Under the pieces are notes generated by a model that saw only the letters and a list, made by a program, of their open reading frames with translations, had not been told where the DNA came from and did no database searches. The translations under genes were made by a program, and so were the position numbers. A DNA stretch of 28,935 nucleotides from an uncultured Erysipelotrichaceae bacterium (GTDB taxonomy: Bacteria > Bacillota_I > Bacilli_A > Erysipelotrichales > Erysipelotrichaceae): NCBI GenBank assembly GCA_937900565.1, contig CALCFG010000132.1, positions 1-28,935 of the forward strand, in the 5' to 3' direction. Below are positions 21,276 to 28,678 of this stretch, one piece after another; positions within the stretch are counted from its first letter, which is position 1, and the number at the start of each line of letters is the position of its first letter.

Positions 21276-23792
21276 CTAAGCCTGATTTTGTTTTCTTTTG
21301 AAGTAAATGCATATTATTATCGTAAAACTAATAATTGTTATAGTAGCAGGTAATATGTAGTTAGGTTCAAATCGAATTTCAATATGATGTGTTCCTGTAT
21401 TTAATTGGAATCCAACAAAACCATTGTTTGATTTAAATTTAGGGAGTTGTTGTCCATTGTCATATACTTTCCAATTTGGGTCGTAGGCAATAATTGTGTG
21501 AACATAACTATCTTCAGGTATTTCAATATCTCCAATAATTACATCAGTATGATTGTGATTGGTTTTAAACTCCGCAACAAAACTTCCTTTATCTAGCGCA
21601 TAATTTGACAAAATAAAAGCGCTACAATTTATGAATTCATTTTTGTTATATTCATTATGGCAATATACATATACTGTCTTAGCTTGTGAAGGAATAGGTT
21701 GGATTGTATAGGAATATTCATTGACTTCAACATATTGTATACTATTGCCTGCGTCATCATAAAATTCAAGTATTACATTGCAGTGTGGGTTAGATAAAGA
21801 ATAGTCAATAACAATGTATTTTTCTTTTGTCGGATCAAGAGCTAATAGATTATCGTTTTTCGAAATTGGCATATTTTCTAATATATATTGTTGATTAATT
21901 AGCTTATCACCATTTTCTTTAATGATATAGTATTGACTTAAGTAGTCTTGATAGAAGCTTGGTAAGGTGGCAGTATAGTCACTATCTAAGGTGTTAGTTA
22001 ACGCGAACCCTAGGTTAACTGGATCATTAACTTTGTATGCATTGCAGTCTGGTGCATTAAATGGAACTAAATCATCACCTATCACTGTTTTTCCGTAATT
22101 TAACGCATACCGCATGCCTGCTATTTCTTTGGCTAATGTTTTTGTTCCGTCACTGTTGATAAAGTGATTCGTTGAAAAGTGACGGTAAATATATTGGCTT
22201 GCATAAAAATTGGTAACACTTAGATAAGAATTAAAACCAGAATATTGGTTCATTATTGCATCGTTATAATTGGTAAAATCATTCTTCTGAACATCGATTC
22301 GATAGAATTCATCGTTATCTTCTTCGATCTTTACTTGTTCAACTGCGCTATTTTTATTAATGGTTTGCATTATTTGATTAAATTGATATTTGTTTTCGGG
22401 CTCAAAACCAGCAAAAGTGACATATCTAAAAGCAAAAGCATAGGTGAGCTCTAGGCATAAAGTTAATGCAAATAAGTGTTTGTATGTGTTGTTTAAACTT
22501 ATATATACGAATAATAAAAGAATAAGCATTACAAATGTATTTACTATCATGTTAATACTGTTTCGTTGACTGTAAAGATGGAAAAAATATGAGATTAGAG
22601 CGATTGTAATAACATAGCAAATGCTTTTGAGCAAAGCTCTTTTTAATTCAATTTTGCTCCATTGATGATTGAGTGTAAAAGCAATTAGTATAATTTCAAA
22701 AACAGTAAAAAAATAAGCCCAACGTATATTATTAAACCCGTTAAAGATATAGTTAAAAATAAGGAATAGTGTTGGAATAAAAATCAAAGCTAATGTCGAA
22801 AGTAACACCTTTCGATAAGGATGATTGCTTTTTGCTAATAGAAAGAAGCAGTAAACAAATAGAATCGATACATAAAAATAAGGGATGGGACTATTTAAGC
22901 CTTCACCGAGTGCATTAATGTAACAATTGTAATCAAAGTCGCTTGTTATAGGACTAATAAGCATACTTAAGCGTGCAAATATGTCTTTCCATGTGGCAAA
23001 CCAATGGAAGTTGCCACCCCCAAGACGATTGTTATTTAATACAGATTGAATATTTGGTAAAAAGACAAAAGCACTTAAACCTAATCCAATGAGTATGTAG
23101 AAGAAAACGCGTATAAATAGAGTGAAATAAATTTTTAAGGATAGTTGCGTTTCTTTCATAAACAAACGGAAAGTAAAGTAGATGAATAAAAACCAACAAT
23201 TCATGTAAATACTGTAAAGATTCATCACACTTGAAAGTGTGATGCTAAAAATGAATAAGAAAGGTGATTCGCCAGATAATATCTTCTCGCTTCCTATCAT
23301 CAATAAAAGTACAGGTATCATAAAATCTGCAAAGTATGGGAAATGAGCAAAAAATAGAGAAAACGAATTAAATGCGAAGAGTAATGCACCAACATTACCG
23401 CCGATAGAATTTATTTTAAATAAACGCTTAAAATAATAGTAAGCTAAAGCCAACATGATAATGGAGCGAATTATATTCACAAACGGAATAAAATATGGAA
23501 TTAATGTTTCGTTGGGTAACAATAGAAATAGCCAAGAGCTAATTGCAGTAAAAACTGTATAAAAATGTACGGTTGTACTTGCTCCCAATCCTACATAAGG
23601 TTGCCAAAGGGTAAGATTGCTACTTCTAAAAGTTCGATAAAAATGGGTATATAGCTGAATTACTTCTTCCGTCTGATCTCCCCAAATTGTGAATGAATAA
23701 CCATTCATCCAAATAAATGCTAAAACAAAGAGTTGAATAAATACTGTTGCACAAAGTAATTTCCAAAAAGATTTATCTTTAATAATATTCAT
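21276..23792 (-). CDS. yfhO: YfhO-family membrane glycosyltransferase
   Basis: Large GT-C type membrane protein (838 residues). YfhO in Bacillus and Listeria relatives transfers sugars from a lipid carrier onto lipoteichoic acid or other surface polymers outside the membrane. The first loop carries WGDQTEEVIQLYTHFYRTFR (37-56), a typical YfhO pattern with the acidic residues expected for GT-C enzymes. About a dozen membrane segments fill the first 470 residues. A large extracytoplasmic domain follows, then a final segment near 812-832 and a basic tail. No sugar specificity can be read. There is no Shine-Dalgarno; a TAAAAT lies 6 nt before the ATG. It is divergent from the GT2 gene, which could make its lipid-sugar donor. 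Confidence 0.85.
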   Translation of the reverse strand: MNIIKDKSFWKLLCATVFIQLFVLAFIWMNGYSFTIWGDQTEEVIQLYTHFYRTFRSSNLTLWQPYVGLGASTTVHFYTVFTAISSWLFLLLPNETLIPYFIPFVNIIRSIIMLALAYYYFKRLFKINSIGGNVGALLFAFNSFSLFFAHFPYFADFMIPVLLLMIGSEKILSGESPFLFIFSITLSSVMNLYSIYMNCWFLFIYFTFRLFMKETQLSLKIYFTLFIRVFFYILIGLGLSAFVFLPNIQSVLNNNRLGGGNFHWFATWKDIFARLSMLISPITSDFDYNCYINALGEGLNSPIPYFYVSILFVYCFFLLAKSNHPYRKVLLSTLALIFIPTLFLIFNYIFNGFNNIRWAYFFTVFEIILIAFTLNHQWSKIELKRALLKSICYVITIALISYFFHLYSQRNSINMIVNTFVMLILLLFVYISLNNTYKHLFALTLCLELTYAFAFRYVTFAGFEPENKYQFNQIMQTINKNSAVEQVKIEEDNDEFYRIDVQKNDFTNYNDAIMNQYSGFNSYLSVTNFYASQYIYRHFSTNHFINSDGTKTLAKEIAGMRYALNYGKTVIGDDLVPFNAPDCNAYKVNDPVNLGFALTNTLDSDYTATLPSFYQDYLSQYYIIKENGDKLINQQYILENMPISKNDNLLALDPTKEKYIVIDYSLSNPHCNVILEFYDDAGNSIQYVEVNEYSYTIQPIPSQAKTVYVYCHNEYNKNEFINCSAFILSNYALDKGSFVAEFKTNHNHTDVIIGDIEIPEDSYVHTIIAYDPNWKVYDNGQQLPKFKSNNGFVGFQLNTGTHHIEIRFEPNYILPATITIISFTIIICIYFKRKQNQA

Positions 23793-23798
23793 ATAAAT

Positions 23799-23804
23799 AT
23801 TTTA
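23799..23804 (-). promoter_or_regulatory. -10-like element 6 nt before the yfhO ATG
   Basis: Minus-strand TAAAAT, then ATTTAT, then ATG. The sequence 17 nt upstream, TTATCG, matches the -35 consensus at 3 of 6 positions. The intergenic DNA is very AT-rich, so a chance match is possible. Confidence 0.4.
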
Positions 23805-23865
23805 ACTTATATAGAATTTAACGATAATACACTTAATATGATTTATTTTGTATACATGTTATATG

Positions 23866-23894
23866 TTTATATATTTAATTGAATAAGGTAAAAT
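23866..23894 (+). promoter_or_regulatory. promoter of the GT2 gene, apparently leaderless
   Basis: TTTATA (23866-23871), 17 nt, TAAAAT (23889-23894), then six nt (CTAGTA) and the ATG. The AAGG at 23885-23888 is 12 nt from the ATG, too far for a normal ribosome site. Confidence 0.45.
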
Positions 23895-23900
23895 CTAGTA

Positions 23901-24665
23901 ATGAATAATAAGGTAAAAACAAAAGATAGCTGGCCATTGGTTAGTTTGATAGTGGCTACGTATAACGATTGTAATCACTTAATGAAAGTAATGGAGTGTA
24001 TCCAAAAACAAGACTACAACAATATTGAAATAGTGGTTATTGACGGTGGTAGTCAGGATAATACGTTAAATTATTTAACGCAGCTTTCAACACAAATGAG
24101 TCATTTTATTTGGGTAAGTGAAAAAGATAAGGGAATTTATGATGCGTTAAATAAAGGCTTAAAGAAAGCAAGTGGAGATATTATTGGTTGCTGTTATGAT
24201 TATTTTGCAGATAACCATGTGATTAGTCGAATCGTTGAAACTATCACTAACCAAGATGTTGATGTAGTTCACGGTGATTTAAATTATATTGATGCAAATG
24301 GGAAAGTTGTTAGAAAATGGCGCATGGGAGAAGGGAAAATTCAACAGGGATGGATGCCAGCACACCCAACGTTATATGTTAAACGTCATGTTTATGAAAA
24401 ATATGGTTTATATGATACAAGTTATCGTATAAGTGCGGATTATGATTTTATGGTGCGTATTTTTTACAAGTATCAAGAAAGTATTTCCTACATTCCGAAA
24501 GTATTAATTAATATGGAGCATGGGGGAACAAGTACTTCATCGTTAGGTAGTTATTGGCAAGGAATTCAAGAAGCACATCGTGCTTTGAAAACAAATGGGG
24601 TACGTTTTCCTTATTGGGTAACTTTTCGTCGGATGATTCGAGTTTTTTTACAATTTGTTAAATAG
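23901..24665 (+). CDS. family 2 glycosyltransferase
   Basis: Cytoplasmic GT-A fold transferase of 254 residues without membrane segments. It has VSLIVATYNDCNHL (14-27), the nucleotide-binding VVIDGGSQDNT (45-55), SEKDKGIYDALNKGLKKASG (73-92), MPAHPTLYVKR (152-162) and ISADYDFMVR (177-186), a pattern common among bacterial surface-glycan GT2 enzymes. One oddity: where relatives have a LNSDD-type metal motif after GDIIG, this protein reads CCYDYF, apparently two residues shorter with one Asp. It lies 15 nt before the GT-C gene and is probably co-transcribed with it. Acceptor and sugar are unknown. Confidence 0.87.
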   Translation: MNNKVKTKDSWPLVSLIVATYNDCNHLMKVMECIQKQDYNNIEIVVIDGGSQDNTLNYLTQLSTQMSHFIWVSEKDKGIYDALNKGLKKASGDIIGCCYDYFADNHVISRIVETITNQDVDVVHGDLNYIDANGKVVRKWRMGEGKIQQGWMPAHPTLYVKRHVYEKYGLYDTSYRISADYDFMVRIFYKYQESISYIPKVLINMEHGGTSTSSLGSYWQGIQEAHRALKTNGVRFPYWVTFRRMIRVFLQFVK

Positions 24666-24680
24666 TTATTAGGGGAAGTA

Positions 24681-26207
24681 ATGGAAAAATTTAAATCTTT
24701 TTTATATAAGCATAAATATATTATTGTTATTTTTTTATTATCAAGTTTTTTCTTTATATTAGCCGGTTACAATAAAAATATTTTTCATGTGGATGAATCA
24801 TTAAGCTATTCACTGGCTAATTACGACATGGGCTGGATGAATTATCCATTTAATGGGACATGCACACGTTATGTGATGGATGGTTACCGTGCACAAAACA
24901 CAGCGTTTCGATATGATATGGTTTGGCATTGGCAAGCATTGGATGAACATCCGCCACTTTATTATGCTTTGTTACATACTGTTTCTTCTTTTTTTCCTCA
25001 TAGTTTAAGTAAGTGGTTTGGATTTAGTATCAATTACGTAAGTTTTATTCTAATCCAATTGTTTATCTATAAACTTTTATTAAAATTAACGAATGATAAT
25101 GAAAAAGTATCCGCTTTTGCTGTGGCATTATATGCCTTGAATCCTACAGTAATTTCGTATGCTTTGTTAATACGTATGTATATGATGTTAGGTGTTACGT
25201 ATGTAATGTTTGTATATTTTGCGTACATGTACATTAAATCTTTTAAAAGTAACTATTTAGTAGGGTTATTTACAGTTACTGTTGTTGGTGGCTTATCGAA
25301 TTATTTTTATTATGTGTTTTTAGTTATCGTTTGTTCATTGATTTTGATTTATTTCCTTTTGAAGAAATTACCTTGGCAAAAGTTACTAATGGCGATAGGT
25401 TCAATCGTTGCAGCTGTTATTAGTAATTTACTAATTTTTCCATACACATTGGAGTTGTTTTTTCAAGAAAATAACAGCGCAATAATTGCGGGGAATAATT
25501 TTAAAAATAATATAATTAATTTAGCTCGGGTAAAATTAATGTTAGATCAAGCACCTTTTCATTTTTGGGGAACAATTATTATTGTCATTGGATGTGCTTT
25601 GATTTTGTTTGCTCGCTTTAAAAAAGATAATGATTTAAATCATCGCTATTCTTTGATTTTGTTGGTTTCATATGTTGGATATTTTTGTTTGATTTCTACG
25701 CTATCTTTTCAATCCAGTTACCGGTTTGTGTGTGGCATTGATGGGTTATTGTATATAGTAATTGGATATGTTATTTATACAGTGTTTAAATTATTAAAAT
25801 TTGGTGGTCAAAAGCAATTGATTACTTGTGGTGTATTATTTGTTTTATGTTTACCAATTATGGGTATCAATAAGATTCAAGTTTTAGCATATGAACCATT
25901 AGCTATTGCTAAGGAAAATACGGGAGGAAACCTAATAGTGTTTTCTAAACCAGGAACAACACGTTATGAAATTGATGTAATATTTCTTGAACGTGATTTA
26001 TATGGGTATGTGTATAATAGCGACGGGCAACCGGTAGATATGTCTGTGGATGATTTATATTGGATGGATGAGTCTATTATTTATGCTGATGCATCGTTTA
26101 GTCCGGATTACATAAAACAATGGTTAGCTCAAAACAGTTCGTTAACTCAATTAATTGACTTGGGAACTGCTTCATCGCAATATCATATCTATAAGGCAAT
26201 TCGATGA
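24681..26207 (+). CDS. GT-C type membrane glycosyltransferase (GT39/ArnT-like)
   Basis: Predicted polytopic transferase that uses lipid-linked sugars on the outer face of the membrane. The 508-residue protein starts with a membrane segment (about 13-29) and a first extracytoplasmic loop bearing the catalytic-type acidic pair Asp38-Glu39 in HVDESLSYSLAN. A second conserved patch is DEHPPLYYALLH (88-99). About ten membrane segments follow, then a soluble C-terminal part of about 110 residues. The ATG has a GGGGAAG site. A paralogue with nearly the same first loop begins at 28679. Linked genes (GT2, yfhO) suggest decoration of a surface polymer. Confidence 0.83.
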   Translation: MEKFKSFLYKHKYIIVIFLLSSFFFILAGYNKNIFHVDESLSYSLANYDMGWMNYPFNGTCTRYVMDGYRAQNTAFRYDMVWHWQALDEHPPLYYALLHTVSSFFPHSLSKWFGFSINYVSFILIQLFIYKLLLKLTNDNEKVSAFAVALYALNPTVISYALLIRMYMMLGVTYVMFVYFAYMYIKSFKSNYLVGLFTVTVVGGLSNYFYYVFLVIVCSLILIYFLLKKLPWQKLLMAIGSIVAAVISNLLIFPYTLELFFQENNSAIIAGNNFKNNIINLARVKLMLDQAPFHFWGTIIIVIGCALILFARFKKDNDLNHRYSLILLVSYVGYFCLISTLSFQSSYRFVCGIDGLLYIVIGYVIYTVFKLLKFGGQKQLITCGVLFVLCLPIMGINKIQVLAYEPLAIAKENTGGNLIVFSKPGTTRYEIDVIFLERDLYGYVYNSDGQPVDMSVDDLYWMDESIIYADASFSPDYIKQWLAQNSSLTQLIDLGTASSQYHIYKAIR

Positions 26208-26240
26208 TTCGTAATGTATAATAGAAAAGGTGATGTAAAT

Positions 26241-27455
26241 ATGAAATTAAATTGTTTAGTATTATTTGGTGGTGAATCTGTAGAACATGAAATATCTGTT
26301 TTAACGGCGCATCAAGCCATTGAAAATTTAGACAAAAACAAGTATGAAGTTATACCAGTTTACATTAGTAAAAACAGTGAATTTTATACAAGTGATTTGT
26401 TAAAAGATTTAGCGAATTATGGTGATTTGGATGCTTTATGTAAACAATGCACGAAGATTGTTTTCTATCAAAAAGATGGTCAAGCTTACTTTAAAGCGTT
26501 AAAAACTTCTTTATTTGATAAAAGTGAAACGCGTATCGATGTTGCTTTGCCATGTGTTCATGGAACAAATGGGGAAGATGGTGTGCTGCAAGGATTATTG
26601 CAAATGTATCATATTCCATATGCAGGGTGCGATAATATCGCGGCCGCGATTGGACAAGATAAAGTTCATATGAAGCAAATTCTTGAAAGTGAGCATTTGC
26701 CGATAACCAAATGGACGTGGTTCTATGCGCATGAATTTATTAAGAATAATGACGCTATCTTAGATCATGTTGAAAAATCAGTGGGATACCCTTGTGTTGT
26801 AAAACCAAGTAATTTAGGAAGTTCAATTGCGATTCATGTGGCTGAAGATCGTAATGAATTAAGTGAATATATTGATGAAGCGTGTCAATATGACTGTAAA
26901 GTTATTGTTGAAAAGAAAGTTGAACATTTAAGAGAAATAAATGCTTCAGTTATCGGAAATATTGAAACGTGTAAAGTGGCGACTTTAGAAGAAGTTGGGA
27001 TGAATAATCATGGTAAATTACTGGATTATTCATTAAAATATGAAGGCGGAAATAAAGGTGGTAAGCTTGGCAGTAAAGTTGGTGGTAGCAAGAATGCTAA
27101 TTTATCAACAGGTAGTAAAGGTATGGCTTCCACAGATCGTCAAGTACCAGCTAATTTGAGTGATAAGAATACGCAATTGATTCAATCATTAGCTAAGAAA
27201 GTATTTAGAACACTTGGAAGTTCTGGTGTATGCCGTATTGACTTTATGTTAAATGATGCAACCAAAGAGATTTATGTTAATGAAATCAATACAATACCTG
27301 GTTCTTTAAGTTATTACCTATGGGAAGCAACCAATCTTAGCTTTAAAGATGAATTGGATGAATTGATTCAGTTAGCTTTGAAACGTGATCAAGATCGTAA
27401 GCAAAAGATATTCTCTTACGATACAAATATTTTGCAAAGTTATGCTAAAAAGTAA
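26241..27455 (+). CDS. ddl: D-alanine--D-alanine ligase
   Basis: ATP-grasp ligase making D-Ala-D-Ala for MurF. Key parts of the 404-residue protein: LFGGESVEHEISVLTA (8-23, Glu15 binds the first D-Ala), PCVHGTNGEDGVLQG (104-118), VVKPSNLGSS (186-195), SLKY (264-267) in the omega loop, RIDFM (332-336), and EINTIPGSLSYY (348-359) with the metal and substrate residues Glu348, Asn350 and Ser355. The KY pair favours D-Ala over D-lactate as second substrate. A Gly/Lys/Ser-rich insertion (about 269-298) lengthens the omega loop. The start at 26241 is chosen for AAAGGTG upstream; an in-frame ATG at 26214 lacks a site. It is followed by deoD after about 20 nt. Confidence 0.94.
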   Translation: MKLNCLVLFGGESVEHEISVLTAHQAIENLDKNKYEVIPVYISKNSEFYTSDLLKDLANYGDLDALCKQCTKIVFYQKDGQAYFKALKTSLFDKSETRIDVALPCVHGTNGEDGVLQGLLQMYHIPYAGCDNIAAAIGQDKVHMKQILESEHLPITKWTWFYAHEFIKNNDAILDHVEKSVGYPCVVKPSNLGSSIAIHVAEDRNELSEYIDEACQYDCKVIVEKKVEHLREINASVIGNIETCKVATLEEVGMNNHGKLLDYSLKYEGGNKGGKLGSKVGGSKNANLSTGSKGMASTDRQVPANLSDKNTQLIQSLAKKVFRTLGSSGVCRIDFMLNDATKEIYVNEINTIPGSLSYYLWEATNLSFKDELDELIQLALKRDQDRKQKIFSYDTNILQSYAKK

Positions 27456-27475
27456 GTAAAGGAAGGAAATTTATT

Positions 27476-28213
27476 ATGTCAAAAGTACCTACACCTCATA
27501 TTGAGGCAAAAGAAGGCGAAATCGCCAAAGTTGTGTTAATGCCAGGCGATCCATTGCGTGCAAAATTTATTGCAGAAACATTTTTAGAAGAACCTAAATT
27601 AGTCAATAGCGTTCGGAATATGTATGGCTATACAGGTAAATACAATGGGGTTGATATCACAGTTATGGGAAGTGGTATGGGTCAACCAAGTATTGGTATT
27701 TACAGCTATGAATTATTTGCTTTTTATGGTGTTGAAGTAATTATTCGTATTGGTAGTGCAGGAAGTTATGTAAAAGATCTTGAAGTATATGATTGTGTAT
27801 TAACATCCCATGCTTACAGTGAAAGTAATTATGCAAAAGTTCAATGTGGATGTGACGATGATGTATTGTATCCAAGTAGTGAATTAAATCAAGTATTAAT
27901 CGATAGTGCAAAAGATTTAGGCTTACCATTAAAACAACATGGTGTCCATTCCAGTGATGTCTTCTATCGTCAAGGAAATAAAGATTATATTGATCCAATT
28001 GTGAATGATAAAAAATGTGGTTGTGTGGAAATGGAAAGTTTTGCTTTATTCTCTAATGCCAATGTATTAGGTAAAAAAGCGACTTGCATGCTTACAATTT
28101 CTGATTCATTTGTAACCGACAAAGTAACTTCAAGTGAAGAAAGACAAACATCATTTACAACAATGATGAAAATTGCCCTAGAAGGTGCAAGTCGTATTGC
28201 GAAAATGATTTAG
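27476..28213 (+). CDS. deoD: purine-nucleoside phosphorylase, DeoD type
   Basis: Hexameric phosphorylase that splits purine (deoxy)ribonucleosides with phosphate into base and sugar-1-phosphate. The 245-residue length is typical. Motifs: PTPHIEAKEGEIA (6-18), the phosphate-binding MPGDPLRAK, the RIGSAGSY stretch in the middle, EMESFALF for ribose binding, and ISDSF with the catalytic-type Asp (relatives often have SDHI at this point). AAGGAAGGA precedes the ATG. It probably shares a transcript with ddl, although the functions are unrelated. Confidence 0.95.
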   Translation: MSKVPTPHIEAKEGEIAKVVLMPGDPLRAKFIAETFLEEPKLVNSVRNMYGYTGKYNGVDITVMGSGMGQPSIGIYSYELFAFYGVEVIIRIGSAGSYVKDLEVYDCVLTSHAYSESNYAKVQCGCDDDVLYPSSELNQVLIDSAKDLGLPLKQHGVHSSDVFYRQGNKDYIDPIVNDKKCGCVEMESFALFSNANVLGKKATCMLTISDSFVTDKVTSSEERQTSFTTMMKIALEGASRIAKMI

Positions 28214-28382
28214 TTGAATTGATATTGCTAAGTTAGCTAGATATTTAGTTTTATTATGATTTTTTATTTTACATATAACCATTAGAGAAATTTAAGAAAA
28301 TTAGCATATTAAAGGAGAATGTCCTTAACATAGTTATTATAAAACTATGTTATACATCAGTAGACAGGTTGTAAACAAAATC

Positions 28383-28424
28383 AAAAGAACGATGTCGAGT
28401 CTTGTGAACGATTTCGTTCTTTTT
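28383..28424 (+). terminator. intrinsic terminator, possibly of deoD
   Basis: AAAAGAACGA (28383-28392) pairs with TCGTTCTTTT (28414-28423) and T residues close the 3' arm. A second, nearer GAACGA (28406-28411) can pair with the same TCGTTC. It is about 170 nt past the deoD stop, so a long 3' UTR or a separate short RNA may precede it. Confidence 0.6.
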
Positions 28425-28602
28425 GTCAGTTAAACAAATATTAGTTAGTTTATTTTCTTTTAAATACATAATATCGTATCGTTATCTTCTAGCTCTGGAA
28501 ATATAATATAAGAACATCCTACCAACATTTTAATTTCATTTTTGCATAACACAAGTTTGATATGTTGAAAATTTAAAAAGAAATGTAGAGCCACAAATTA
28601 TA

Positions 28603-28666
28603 TTGACTTTTGCAAAACGCAAACATATCATGACTGACTAATAAAGTTTATAATGTTTACATTATA
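28603..28666 (+). promoter_or_regulatory. promoter region of the second GT-C gene
   Basis: TTGACT (28603-28608), 17 nt, TATCAT (28626-28631). The spacer contains the inverted repeat TTTGC/GCAAA with a 5-nt gap. A second -10-like TATAAT at 28649-28654 is part of the inverted repeat TATAATG/CATTATA (28649-28666), just before the AAGGAGAGG ribosome site. Confidence 0.45.
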
Positions 28667-28678
28667 GAAGGAGAGGAC

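Larger units (their letters stand above)
28214..28678. other. intergenic stretch without an evident gene
   Basis: It holds a 10-bp inverted repeat (TAACATAGTT 28326-28335 with AACTATGTTA 28343-28352), a terminator at 28383-28424 and a promoter region near the right end. A start-less 44-codon frame on the minus strand (28460-28594, ending IFPELEDNDTILCI) reads protein-like but has no ribosome site, so I leave it uncalled. Confidence 0.4.

Noticed and set aside
28460..28594. 44-codon minus-strand frame with a protein-like sequence
   Set aside because: Only a GTG could start it, no ribosome site is present and I recognise no family; AT-rich intergenic DNA can give such a frame by chance.
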